A DNA stretch of 64,000 bases. Source: Kocuria sp. (lineage in GTDB: Bacteria; Actinomycetota; Actinomycetes; Actinomycetales; Micrococcaceae). Shown here piece by piece: positions 28,052 to 36,147 of the stretch (position 1 is its first letter; every line of letters begins with the position of its first letter). The translations under genes were made by a program, and so were the position numbers. The stretch is from NCBI RefSeq assembly GCF_030530945.1, contig NZ_JAUMTZ010000005.1, forward strand, positions 33,674-97,673. The letters run 5' to 3'. The notes below the pieces were generated by a model. The model did no database searches. It saw only the letters and a program-made list of their open reading frames with translations, and was not told where the DNA came from.

Positions 28052-28057
28052 TACCCT
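28052..28057 (+). promoter_or_regulatory. Leaderless -10 element of serS
   Basis: TACCCT is followed by exactly 6 nt (GGAGGC) and then GTG at 28064. The same element and spacing occur before the DtxR-family gene. GGAGG is too close to the start to act as a normal ribosome site. Confidence 0.5.
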
Positions 28058-28063
28058 GGAGGC

Positions 28064-29368
28064 GTGATCGACATCAACGAGCTGCGCGCCGACCCTGACA
28101 CCTACCGTGCCTCCCAGGCCGCCCGCGGGGCGGATGCGACCCTCGTGGACGCCATCCTCGAGGCGGACGCTGGCAGGCGCGAGGCGATCACCGAGTTCGA
28201 GTCTCTGCGCGCCCAGCAGAACGCGTTCGGCAAGAAGGTTGCCAAGGCCACGGGCGAGGAGAAGCAGCAGCTGCTCGCGCAGGTCAAGCAGCTGGCCGCG
28301 GACGTCAAGGCCGCCCAGGCGGCCGCGGACGCCGCGCAGGCCGCCCAGCAGGAGCTCGTGGCGCAGTTCCCCAACCTCATCGTCCCGGGCATCCCGTCCG
28401 GCGGCGAGGACGACTTCGTGCAGCTGCGCACCGAGGGCACGCCCCGGGACTTCGCCGCCGAGGGCTTCGAGCCGCGCGACCACCTGGCGCTCGGCGAGCT
28501 GCTGGACGGCATCGACATGGAGCGCGGCGCCAAGGTCTCCGGCTCCCGGTTCTACTTCCTCAAGCGGGACGTGGCCCGTCTGGAGACCGCGCTGCTGATG
28601 GCCGCGCAGGACCTCGCCCTGGACAACGGCTTCATCCCCATGACCACGCCCAACCTGGTGCGCCCGGCCATCATGAACGGCACGGGCTTCGACGTGGAGC
28701 ACGACGACGAGATCTACCGCGTGGGCAAGGACGACCTCTACCTCGTGGGTACCTCCGAGGTGGCCCTGGCCGGCTACCACGCGGACGAGATCCTGGACCT
28801 CTCCGAGGGCCCGCTGCGCTACGCCGGGTGGTCCTCCTGCTACCGCCGCGAGGCCGGTTCCGCGGGGAAGGACACCCGCGGGATCATCCGTGTCCACCAG
28901 TTCAACAAGCTCGAGATGTTCGTCTACTGCCACCCCGAGGACGCCGCCGCCGAGCACGAGCGGCTGCTTGCGTGGGAAGAGCAGATGCTGCGGGCGTGCG
29001 GGCTGGCCTACCGGGTGATCGACACCGCCGCCGGGGATCTGGGCACCTCCGCGGCCCGCAAGTTCGACTGCGAGGCGTGGATCCCCACCCAGGGCAGGTA
29101 CCGCGAGCTGACCTCCACCTCCAACTGCACCACCTACCAGGCCCGCCGCCTCAACATCCGCGAGCGGCTGCCGGAGACCACGGACGCGAACGGCAAGGTC
29201 AAGAAGGGCGGCACGCGCGCCGTGGCCACCCTCAACGGCACCCTGGCGACCACCCGCTGGCTCGTGGCCCTGCTCGAGACCCACCAGCAGGCCGACGGCT
29301 CCGTGGCCGTGCCCGAGGTCCTGCGCCCCTACATGCGCGGCCAGGAGGTCCTGCGCCCGGTCGCCTGA
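28064..29368 (+). CDS. serS: Seryl-tRNA synthetase
   Basis: Charges tRNA-Ser (and tRNA-Sec where present) with serine. The class-II enzyme has 434 residues. An N-terminal coiled-coil arm (about 25-100, rich in Ala, Gln and Lys) binds the tRNA. Motif 2 CYRREAGSAGKDTRG and motif 3 LNGTLATTRWLVALLE are intact. GTSEVALAGYH forms the serine-binding TxE loop. The GTG start at 28064 gives the family-typical MIDINELRADPD. A perfect 15-bp terminator follows. It is divergent from the lipid kinase. Confidence 0.97.
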   Translation: MIDINELRADPDTYRASQAARGADATLVDAILEADAGRREAITEFESLRAQQNAFGKKVAKATGEEKQQLLAQVKQLAADVKAAQAAADAAQAAQQELVAQFPNLIVPGIPSGGEDDFVQLRTEGTPRDFAAEGFEPRDHLALGELLDGIDMERGAKVSGSRFYFLKRDVARLETALLMAAQDLALDNGFIPMTTPNLVRPAIMNGTGFDVEHDDEIYRVGKDDLYLVGTSEVALAGYHADEILDLSEGPLRYAGWSSCYRREAGSAGKDTRGIIRVHQFNKLEMFVYCHPEDAAAEHERLLAWEEQMLRACGLAYRVIDTAAGDLGTSAARKFDCEAWIPTQGRYRELTSTSNCTTYQARRLNIRERLPETTDANGKVKKGGTRAVATLNGTLATTRWLVALLETHQQADGSVAVPEVLRPYMRGQEVLRPVA

Positions 29369-29384
29369 CGGGACCGGAGAGCCC

Positions 29385-29436
29385 GACGACGCCGCCCGCC
29401 CGCCGTGCCCGCGCACGGTGCGCGGGCGGCGTCGTC
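29385..29436 (+). terminator. Terminator after serS
   Basis: GACGACGCCGCCCGC (29385-29399) pairs perfectly with 29422-29436. A second small hairpin lies in the loop. The arms contain the recurring GGCGGCGTCGTC word. Confidence 0.8.
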
Positions 29437-29524
29437 CGCTGCCTCGCGGACGGGGTTCACCGGCGGTCCATCCGGGGGCCCACCGCCGGTCATGACCGCG
29501 TGCTCGTGTGGCACCATGACTCCC

Positions 29525-30490
29525 ATGACTGACTCCCGCGCCGGCACCGACGACCGGCAGACCGACGACCGAAACTCTGACGGCCCCCACACCGTGGACC
29601 GGGACCGCGCCGCCACCGAGCGGGCGCAGAATGCCGCGGCCGCCATGGCGCACGTGAAACTCCAGACACCGCGCGGCAGCTCGTGGACCGTGGAACCCGG
29701 GGTCTCCTACCTCGTGGCGCTGGACGTGGACGGCACGCTCGTGGACCACGACGGCCGGATGTCCCGGGCCGTGAAGGACACCCTGCGCGCCGTGGTGGCG
29801 GCCGGGCACCACGTGGTCATCTCCACGGGCCGGTCCATGGGCGCCACGCTGCCCGTGATCCGGCAGGCGCACGTCGACTCCGGCTTCGCGGTGTGCTCCA
29901 ACGGCGGCGTGACCCTGCGCCTGGACCCCGAGCTGCCCGAGCACTACGAGGTCACGGACCGTGTGAGCTTCGACCCTGCCCACGCGCTGCGGGCGCTGGC
30001 GAGCGGGCTGCCCACCGCCAAGTTCGCGCTGGAGGGCGCGGACGGCCGCTTCTACTCCACCGAGCGCTTCCAGGACGCGTCCTTCGGCATCGAGGCGGTG
30101 GGCGTGGACCTCCACGAGCTCGCTGAGATCCCCGCCGTGCGGCTGGTGGTCTACAGCGCCACGGACGCTCCCGGCGACTTCGCGGACGCCATCGAGCGGG
30201 CCGGGCTGCACGGTGTGGCCTACTCCGTGGGCTGGTCCTCGTGGCTGGACGTGGCCGCGAACGGCGTCTCCAAGGCCAGCGCCCTGGAGCAGATCCGCCG
30301 GCACCTGGACGTGGACCCGGCGCACACCATCGCCATGGGGGACGGGCGCAACGACGTCGAGATGCTGCAGTGGGCCGCCCGCGGGGTGGCCATGGGCCAG
30401 GCCCCGGACGAGGTCGCCGGCGTCGCGGACGAGGTCACCACCAGCGTGTACGACGACGGAGCCGCGGCCGTCCTGCGCACCCTGCTCTGA
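29525..30490 (+). CDS. HAD-superfamily hydrolase, Cof type
   Basis: A cytoplasmic phosphatase that likely acts on sugar phosphates or nucleotides. Motif I DVDGT spans 67-71 with nucleophile Asp67. STGRSMG carries motif II, KASALEQI the motif III lysine and MGDGRNDVEML motif IV. The C2 cap of the Cof class fills the middle. The first 60 residues are a polar, Asp/Arg-rich extension not needed for the fold. ATG 29525 has no clear ribosome site; the inner ATG 29645 is possible. The substrate is unknown. It precedes the DNA-binding gene at 30564 by 73 bp. Confidence 0.83.
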   Translation: MTDSRAGTDDRQTDDRNSDGPHTVDRDRAATERAQNAAAAMAHVKLQTPRGSSWTVEPGVSYLVALDVDGTLVDHDGRMSRAVKDTLRAVVAAGHHVVISTGRSMGATLPVIRQAHVDSGFAVCSNGGVTLRLDPELPEHYEVTDRVSFDPAHALRALASGLPTAKFALEGADGRFYSTERFQDASFGIEAVGVDLHELAEIPAVRLVVYSATDAPGDFADAIERAGLHGVAYSVGWSSWLDVAANGVSKASALEQIRRHLDVDPAHTIAMGDGRNDVEMLQWAARGVAMGQAPDEVAGVADEVTTSVYDDGAAAVLRTLL

Positions 30491-30536
30491 GGACAGGGTG
30501 GGGCCCGGCGAGGTCGAGCGGGCCACGGCCCGTGAC

Positions 30537-30554
30537 ATCGCATCGAACTGCGAT
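30537..30554. promoter_or_regulatory. Inverted-repeat operator over the -10 of the 30564 gene
   Basis: ATCGCA-N6-TGCGAT is a perfect inverted repeat overlapping the -10 GATACT (30552-30557). Six bases separate that -10 from GTG 30564. The position is ideal for autorepression by the encoded HTH protein. Confidence 0.6.
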
Positions 30555-30563
30555 ACTGGGACC

Positions 30564-31196
30564 GTGTTCGTCCTGACCCTGACCCAGCGCGTGGCGGATG
30601 CCGCCCGCCCGGACCCTGCCGTGGACCGCGAGGTGTGCCGGCAGCTGAGCGGGCTCCCCGCGCGGGCGCCGTTCCAGCCCACGGGCCCGGGGCTGGTGCG
30701 CGGTCTCACCCAGCACGCGGACGCCGCCGTGGACGCCACCATGATCGCGCTGCGGGAGAACCGCTATGCCGTGGGCATCGGCGTGGGGGACGTCTTCCTC
30801 ACCCGGGTGGACCAGGAGGACGGCCGCGTGGCGGTCACGGCGGAGGGCCCCGGCATGGCCTTCGGGCACCACGCCGCCCAGCACGTCCGCCGTACGGACC
30901 GGGTCTCGGTGCGAGTGAGTGCCGCGGACCCGGTGGCCGCGGAGCAGGCGGAGGCGGTGCTCACGCTCGTGGGCCAGGTGGTGGCCGAGCGCAGCGAGGC
31001 GGAGTGGCGCGTGGTGGACCTCATGGTCCCCGGCGCCCGGGGTCAGCAGAGGACCGTGGCGCAGCAGCTCGGGATCACGCCCCAGGCCGTCTCCAAGGCC
31101 GTGGTGCGCTCGCTGTGGAACGAGGAGTGGCGGGCCCGGCCGGCGGCCGCCACCCTGCTGCGGCTGTGCGAGTCGGCGGAGTCCTTCCAGGGTTGA
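30564..31196 (+). CDS. Uncharacterised HTH protein, SatD-like N-terminal region
   Basis: I do not recognise a named function. The 210 residues have an N-terminal region with RENRYAVGIGVGDVFLT (65-81), which weakly resembles SatD-type or cyclase-like folds. A C-terminal helix-turn-helix lies near 163-184 (RTVAQQLGITPQAVSKAV). Such MarR/SatD-like proteins occur singly in related actinobacteria. GTG 30564 is placed six bases after a -10 element that overlaps a palindrome, so the gene is probably leaderless and self-regulated. The downstream 279-residue gene converges on it. No effector domain can be named. Confidence 0.72.
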   Translation: MFVLTLTQRVADAARPDPAVDREVCRQLSGLPARAPFQPTGPGLVRGLTQHADAAVDATMIALRENRYAVGIGVGDVFLTRVDQEDGRVAVTAEGPGMAFGHHAAQHVRRTDRVSVRVSAADPVAAEQAEAVLTLVGQVVAERSEAEWRVVDLMVPGARGQQRTVAQQLGITPQAVSKAVVRSLWNEEWRARPAAATLLRLCESAESFQG

Positions 31197-31250
31197 GCAG
31201 CGGGGTGCCCACCGGTGTCACCACCACGTGTCCACCGGGAACCCCGCTGC
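31197..31250. terminator. Long stem at the convergent gene ends
   Basis: GCAGCGGGGT (31197-31206) pairs with ACCCCGCTGC (31241-31250) over a 34-nt loop. The right arm lies inside the 3' coding end of the convergent gene. It may terminate the 30564 gene. Confidence 0.5.
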
Positions 31251-32057
31251 CGTGAGGTCTGCCTCCAGCAGCGGAAGGCACTCGGCGGGCAGGCGGAGGG
31301 AACCGGGGACGTCCCGGGCGTCGAAGTAGCCCGTGAGCCATGTGAAGGCCGGGTGCTCGGCGGAGAGCGCCTCGCACCGCTGCGTGATCTGCGGGATGTC
31401 CTCCTCGGTGGCCAAGATCCAGAAGGACTCCAGGTCCGTGAGCTGGAACAGCCCCACCCCGTGGTGCTGAGGTGTCTCCCCGCTCGGATGGGGGTCTTTG
31501 TTCGGCATGGGCACGCCGTTTGGCGCAGGCTCCCCGCCCGGTCCGGGTGCCGCGCTCGGGGAGGCGGTCCCGGCGGCGTCGTCCCAGCCCCGGGTCGGGC
31601 TGCGCACCCAGCCGCCCGACGCCGCCGGGCCCAGCGCGGGGGCGAGCGGATCGAGTTCCCAGCGCGGGGCGCCGACGAGCCAGTCCGGCGACCGCGGGGG
31701 GAACAGCGGCTCCTGACCGGGATCCGGCCAGCGGTCCTGCCAGGTGGCCCAGCTGCCGGCGTGCACGCGGTCCCAGAACCGCTCCGCGCCGAGTTCCACG
31801 GACACCTGCGACACGGTGCTGCGCTGCCGGGACCACACCGTGGGCCGTTCGTGGTCGTGGGGGTCAGGGGACTCCGCCGTGAAGGGCCGGTCCGTGATGT
31901 CCGGGTGCGCGGAGGGCTCCCGCGCGGGCAGCACGCCCACCGCGGAGAGCAGCACCTGCACGCGCTCCATGAGCGGCGCTGGACCCAGGACCTGGGTGGA
32001 GTCCGTGCCGTGGAGCACGTAGACGCGCTCGGCCCCGTGGGGCTGGGGATCGAACAC
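31218..32057 (-). CDS. Hypothetical protein, 279 residues
   Basis: I do not recognise this protein. It is soluble-looking, with no signal peptide or membrane helix. It has an N-terminal region with HGTDSTQVLGPAPLMERVQVLL, a middle rich in Trp (SWATWQDRWPD, WLVGAPRWELD), a disordered Pro/Gly/Asn linker near 165-200 and a C-terminal domain with LFQLTDLESFWILATEEDIPQI. GTG 32057 follows GGAGGTGAG and is preferred over upstream starts. Its upstream region contains a 16-nt sequence almost identical to the radA promoter and an 11-bp palindrome. It lies downstream of ppa on the same strand, after a terminator. Confidence 0.62.
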   Translation of the reverse strand: MFDPQPHGAERVYVLHGTDSTQVLGPAPLMERVQVLLSAVGVLPAREPSAHPDITDRPFTAESPDPHDHERPTVWSRQRSTVSQVSVELGAERFWDRVHAGSWATWQDRWPDPGQEPLFPPRSPDWLVGAPRWELDPLAPALGPAASGGWVRSPTRGWDDAAGTASPSAAPGPGGEPAPNGVPMPNKDPHPSGETPQHHGVGLFQLTDLESFWILATEEDIPQITQRCEALSAEHPAFTWLTGYFDARDVPGSLRLPAECLPLLEADLTAAGFPVDTWW

Positions 32058-32089
32058 CGTGCTCACCTCCGGGAGGATCGGGACCGGGC

Positions 32090-32126
32090 GGGATGGGACC
32101 GGGTGGATCGGAACTGGTCCCATCCC
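32090..32126. repeat. 11-bp inverted repeat upstream of the 279-residue gene
   Basis: GGGATGGGACC (32090-32100) and GGTCCCATCCC (32116-32126) pair perfectly over 15 nt. It overlaps the candidate -10 TGGGAT (32122-32127, minus). It could be an operator or a leader hairpin. Confidence 0.55.
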
Positions 32127-32153
32127 ACCACCGCGCGCCGACACGCATAAGCC
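32122..32153 (-). promoter_or_regulatory. RecA-NDp/PafBC-like promoter candidate
   Basis: On the minus strand TGTCGG is followed by 10 nt and TGGGAT. This is the spacing of the mycobacterial RecA-independent DNA-damage promoter, but the -10 lacks TA. The 16-nt word at 32138-32153 matches the radA upstream word with one difference. Confidence 0.35.
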
Positions 32154-32163
32154 CCGCCACGCG

Positions 32164-32209
32164 ACGGGGTCCCCGCCGCCGGGTCGTGCCTCGGCTGCGG
32201 GGACCCCGT
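32164..32209 (-). terminator. Terminator after ppa
   Basis: ACGGGGTCCCCGC (32164-32176) pairs perfectly with 32197-32209, 20 bp after the ppa stop. Confidence 0.8.
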
Positions 32210-32228
32210 GGTGGAACGGGTGCGGGAC

Positions 32229-32744
32229 TCAGTCGTCCTGCTCGGCCTCCGCGGCGGAGTCGTACTGGGACTGCTCGAAGCGCTGCTGCGCCTCGACGAT
32301 GAGACGCTCGGCGGTCTCCTTGCCCTCCCAGCCCTCGCCCTTGACCCACTTGTTGGGCTCCAGGTCCTTGTAGCGCTCGAAGAAGTGCTGGATCTCCTTC
32401 TGCAGGAACTCGTTGACGTCCTCCAGGCCCTGGATGTGGTCGTAGCGCTTGTCCGTGGACACGCACAGCACCTTGGCGTCCCCGCCGGCCTCGTCGGTCA
32501 TGTTGAACACGGCGATGGGTCGGGCCTCCACGATCACGCCGGGCATGATGTCCACGTCCAGGATCAGCAGGGCGTCCAGGGGGTCGCCGTCCTCACCCAG
32601 GGTGTCCTCGAAGTAGCCGTAGTGGGTGGGGTACTGCATGGAGGTGAAGAGCACGCGGTCCAGGCGGATGCGGCCGGTCTCGTGGTCGATCTCGTACTTG
32701 ACGCGAGAGCCGCGGGGGATCTCGATGGTGACGTCCAGCTCCAT
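32229..32744 (-). CDS. ppa: Inorganic pyrophosphatase
   Basis: Hydrolyses pyrophosphate to phosphate, pulling biosynthetic reactions forward. It is a family-I enzyme of 171 residues. The signature DGDPLDA (52-58) holds metal-binding aspartates, with YPTHYGYFEDT before it and DKRYDHI after it. AAGGAG sits seven bases before the ATG at 32744. The acidic tail ends EAEQDD. A TATCGT -10 lies at 32836-32841 on this strand. The 296-bp gap to dacB (32745-33040) otherwise shows nothing recognisable. The ppa-dacB neighbourhood is conserved in actinobacteria. Confidence 0.96.
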   Translation of the reverse strand: MELDVTIEIPRGSRVKYEIDHETGRIRLDRVLFTSMQYPTHYGYFEDTLGEDGDPLDALLILDVDIMPGVIVEARPIAVFNMTDEAGGDAKVLCVSTDKRYDHIQGLEDVNEFLQKEIQHFFERYKDLEPNKWVKGEGWEGKETAERLIVEAQQRFEQSQYDSAAEAEQDD

Positions 32745-33040
32745 GGTGAAACTCCTTGGGTCGGGTGATGTGCTGCGGGTGTCTCGTCCACCCGGCACCG
32801 TGCACACGCTTCCGCGCGCACGGTCGGATGCACTCACGATAGCGGCCGTGGCCGCCGCGCACCGCACCCGGGGGAGTGGGGAGTGCTCCGTGGCGTGCCT
32901 CCGGGGTTCGTTCGCCCGCCCCGCGCTCGTCCGGCGCACGGGGGTGGCGCGCTGTCCCACCGGGCGCGTCCGCCCCGTGGTCCGCGCGGCGGGAGGGGTG
33001 GCGCGTTGTGCGTGTCGGACGGGTTCAGGAGGATGGGGCC

Positions 33041-34456
33041 ATGGTGCAGACCCCGTCCTCCCCTCGGCGCCGCACGGCGTGGGCCGTGGTGTGCGCGCTG
33101 CTGCTCGCGGCGCTCTGCACGGCCACGGTCCTGGTGGTCCCCGCTGCGGTGGCGGAGATCCGGCCTGCACTGGTGGACCGGGTGCGTCCGGAGGGCACCG
33201 TCTCCTCGCCCACCGCCTCCTCGTCCCCGGGTCCCGTGTCCACGGACGGTGTGCGCGAGGCCCTGATCTCCGGGCTCGACGGCGCCCCGGGCACCGCCGC
33301 GGCGGCGGTCACTGAGCTCGGGGAGGACACCGTCCTGGCCGGGGACTCCCAGACCCGCGCCATGGTTCCGGCCTCGAACCAGAAGCTGCTGACCGCCCTG
33401 AGCCTCGCCGAGCACGTGGGTCCGTACGAGCGCCTCGCCACCACGGTGGTCGCCGGGGAGGACCCCCGTGAGCTGACCCTGGTGGCCGGAGGGGACAGTC
33501 TCCTGGCTCCCGGGGCAGGGGACCCCGGTGCCGTGGACGGCCGCGCTGGGCTGGGCACCCTCGCGCAGCGCACCGCCCGGGCCCTGCGGGAGCGCTCGCA
33601 GGAGGCGGCGTCGGGTCCGGTCACCGTGGCCGTGGACACGAGCCTGTTCACCGGTCCGGACCGCAACCCGGCGTGGCAGGAGGAGGACCTCGCGAGCGGG
33701 GAGATCACCCGGGTCTCGCCCATCGCCCTGTACTCCCACCGCGTGCCCACCGCGGACGGCGGCGACCCCGGGGACCACGGGGACAGGCCGGACGACCCCT
33801 CGGCGGCCGCGGCGGAGGCGTTCGTGCAGCGGCTGCAGGAGGAGCTGGGGGGCGCGCAGGTCACGCTCCGGGCGGCCGCACCCGCCCCCCAGGGTGCCGC
33901 CGAGCTGGCGCGGGTGGAGTCCGCCCCCGTGCACGAGCAGGCGGCCTACATGCTGGCGCACTCGGACAATTCCCTCGCCGAGACCCTGGCGCGGGTCGCG
34001 GCGGTGCGCTCGGGCCGGGAGGGCGGCGTGGCCGGCGTGCGGGACCTGCTGCCCACCACGCTGCGAGATCACGGGGTGGACGTCACCGGGCTGGAGGTGC
34101 TGGACGCGAGCGGGATGGCCCCCGGCAACCGCGTCACCCCCGTCACGCTCGCCCAGACGGTGAGCGAACTGGTCACCGAACCGCGCTTCGGACCCTACGG
34201 CCAGGGCCTGCCCGTGGCGGGAGGGGCGGGCACCCTGGCCACCCGCTTCGACGACCCCGCCGAGGCTCCGGCCCGGGGGGTCAGCCGCGCCAAGACGGGA
34301 ACGCTGCTGGACGTCGTCGCCCTGTCCGGGTACGCGCAGCGCGAGGACGGCCGCGTGCTGGCGTACTCCCTGGTGCTCAACGGAGTCAGTGGCCGCACGG
34401 ACCAGGCCAGGGACCGGGCGGACCGCACCGTGGCCGCGCTCGCCCGCTCCGCGTGA
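33041..34456 (+). CDS. dacB: D-alanyl-D-alanine carboxypeptidase/endopeptidase (PBP4 type)
   Basis: A secreted or membrane-anchored peptidoglycan-trimming enzyme. A hydrophobic signal anchor lies at about 13-38, followed by a Ser/Pro-rich linker. The penicillin-binding motifs are all present: SNQK with Ser112 and Lys115, SDN (308-310) and KTG (418-420). The S13 family insertion lies between motifs 1 and 2. The length is 471. AGGAGG lies seven bases before the ATG at 33041. It starts the conserved actinobacterial run with the metalloprotease, tilS, hpt and ftsH. Confidence 0.92.
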   Translation: MVQTPSSPRRRTAWAVVCALLLAALCTATVLVVPAAVAEIRPALVDRVRPEGTVSSPTASSSPGPVSTDGVREALISGLDGAPGTAAAAVTELGEDTVLAGDSQTRAMVPASNQKLLTALSLAEHVGPYERLATTVVAGEDPRELTLVAGGDSLLAPGAGDPGAVDGRAGLGTLAQRTARALRERSQEAASGPVTVAVDTSLFTGPDRNPAWQEEDLASGEITRVSPIALYSHRVPTADGGDPGDHGDRPDDPSAAAAEAFVQRLQEELGGAQVTLRAAAPAPQGAAELARVESAPVHEQAAYMLAHSDNSLAETLARVAAVRSGREGGVAGVRDLLPTTLRDHGVDVTGLEVLDASGMAPGNRVTPVTLAQTVSELVTEPRFGPYGQGLPVAGGAGTLATRFDDPAEAPARGVSRAKTGTLLDVVALSGYAQREDGRVLAYSLVLNGVSGRTDQARDRADRTVAALARSA

Positions 34457-34532
34457 GTGCGTGCCCGCCGGGTCCGGGAAGTTGCCGGTCGCCGCGCCCG
34501 CACCGGTCGGGGTCGTGTGGTTGAGTGAGCGC

Positions 34533-35630
34533 ATGAGCACAGAACCGACCCGCCGTTCGCCCGTGGACTGGGGAACCGCCGCGCAGATCGCCGCCAAGGT
34601 CACACCTCCGGGGCCCACACCGGCGCCCCGTGAGATGTCCCGGGCCGTGGAGTCGCTGCGCTACTTCGCCCACGAGTCCGTTCACCACGTCCACGCCATC
34701 ACGCGCCTGGACGCCGCCGAGAACCTGCGGGACTCCACCGTTCTGGTGGTGGACCGCGCGGGGTGGTCCAAGGCGAACACCCAGACGTTCTCCGTGCTGA
34801 TGCAGCCCGTCTTCGACCGTCTCCGCGCGAAGGACCCCGCCAAGTTCGACGCCGCCCTGCGCGGTGTGGGAGCCACGGCCGCCGCCGCGGAGATGGGCGC
34901 CCTGGTGGGCTTCCTCTCCGCCAGGGTGCTGGGCCAGTACGACCCGTACGCGGGTCTGGTCTCGGAACAGGCCGCCCGCTTGCACCCCGGGGGCCGGCTC
35001 ATGTTCGTGGCGCCCAACGTGCTGTGGACCGAGCGCGAGCTCAACGTGGCGCCCGAGGACTTCCGGCTGTGGGTGTGCCTGCACGAGCAGACGCACCGCG
35101 TGCAGTTCGCGGCGGCCCCCTGGCTGCGTGACCACATGCTGGGGCTGATCGCGCAGCTGAGCTCCCTGGACGCCACGGCGTGGCAGCGGATGCGGGCCGC
35201 GGGGGCCGCGCTGGTGGGGCGCTCCCAGGGTCCGCGTCCCGATGCCGGGCTGGGACCCGTGACCCACCTGCTCACGGACGCCGAACGGGAGAGCCTCTCG
35301 CGCATCACTGCTGTGATGTCCCTGCTGGAGGGCCACGCGAACGCCGTCATGGATGCTGTGGATGCGAGCATCGTGCCGTCCGTGAAGACCATCCGCCGCC
35401 GGTTCGACGCCCGCTCCTCCAACCACGGGGCCCTGGACCGCATGGTGCGTTCCCTCATGGGCATGGACGCGAAGATGCGCCAGTACAGCAACGGCCAGAG
35501 GTTCGTGGAGCACGTGGTGGAACGCGTGGGGATGGAGCGCTTCAACACCGTGTGGGAGTCCCCGCAGACACTGCCCACCGAGGCGGAGATCCACGATCCC
35601 CGGGCGTGGATGGAGCGGGTGCTCGGCTGA
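34533..35630 (+). CDS. Zinc-dependent metalloprotease-like protein (F420-associated family)
   Basis: A predicted zinc hydrolase of the actinobacterial family that automated annotation often names coenzyme F420 biosynthesis-associated hydrolase. HEQTH (184-188) is the HExxH zinc site, and EGHANAVMD supplies a likely third ligand. The length is 365, with no signal peptide, so it acts in the cytoplasm. ATG 34533 lacks a clear ribosome site but fits the conserved N-terminus with VDWGTAAQIA. Its function is not established; the neighbourhood (dacB before, tilS after) is shared with Mycobacterium. Confidence 0.82.
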   Translation: MSTEPTRRSPVDWGTAAQIAAKVTPPGPTPAPREMSRAVESLRYFAHESVHHVHAITRLDAAENLRDSTVLVVDRAGWSKANTQTFSVLMQPVFDRLRAKDPAKFDAALRGVGATAAAAEMGALVGFLSARVLGQYDPYAGLVSEQAARLHPGGRLMFVAPNVLWTERELNVAPEDFRLWVCLHEQTHRVQFAAAPWLRDHMLGLIAQLSSLDATAWQRMRAAGAALVGRSQGPRPDAGLGPVTHLLTDAERESLSRITAVMSLLEGHANAVMDAVDASIVPSVKTIRRRFDARSSNHGALDRMVRSLMGMDAKMRQYSNGQRFVEHVVERVGMERFNTVWESPQTLPTEAEIHDPRAWMERVLG

Positions 35631-35681
35631 GGCGGGCCCCTGCCGGGCAGTCCACCGGATCCGTGTGTCAAGATGGCCCCC

Positions 35682-36143
35682 GTGAGCTCTGAAAACATCA
35701 ATCAACAGATCCGGCTGTACGGTCAGCCGTTGTCAGAGCGTTTTGGCGCCGTGGTGGGGGCCTACGGCATTACGCAGCGCAGGCTGGCCCAAGTTCTGGG
35801 CCTGTCCGCGCCCATGCTCTCCCAACTCATCAGCGGCAGACGCATCAAGATCGGCAACCCGGCTGTGTATGAACGCCTGGTCATGCTCGAGGACAGCGCG
35901 GGAGCCTCGGACAGGGAAGCCGTGCTGACCCGGGTGGAGGCCTCGCAGCCGGTGCTGTCCACCTCCCAGATCCGCACCAGCATCAGCACCGAGACGGACG
36001 CGGTGACCGCCCTGGCCTCCGTGGTCCCGGTGGGCGAGCTGGAGCGCGCCCTGGTCATGCTGGGCAGCAGCACGCCCGTGCTGTCCAAGGTGCTGGCCAT
36101 GGCCGAGGAGTCCGCCCAGCGGACCGCCGCCGCGCAGGGCTGA
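35682..36143 (+). CDS. XRE-like HTH DNA-binding protein
   Basis: A 153-residue protein with a helix-turn-helix at about 28-55 (YGITQRRLAQVLGLSAPMLSQLISGRR), then KIGNPAVYERLVMLE. The C-terminal half is Ala/Ser/Thr-rich and predicted flexible. It starts with SSENINQQIRLYG, as in other Micrococcaceae homologues I recall. GTG 35682 stands seven bases after CAAGAT and may be leaderless; ATG 35673 is the alternative. It sits five bases before tilS and is probably co-transcribed. The target genes are unknown. Confidence 0.78.
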   Translation: MSSENINQQIRLYGQPLSERFGAVVGAYGITQRRLAQVLGLSAPMLSQLISGRRIKIGNPAVYERLVMLEDSAGASDREAVLTRVEASQPVLSTSQIRTSISTETDAVTALASVVPVGELERALVMLGSSTPVLSKVLAMAEESAQRTAAAQG

Positions 36144-36147
36144 GTCC

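Noticed and set aside
26996..30742. 1248-residue open frame including the lipid kinase
   Set aside because: Only the part from GTG 27937 has the kinase fold. The rest lies antisense to serS and the HAD gene.
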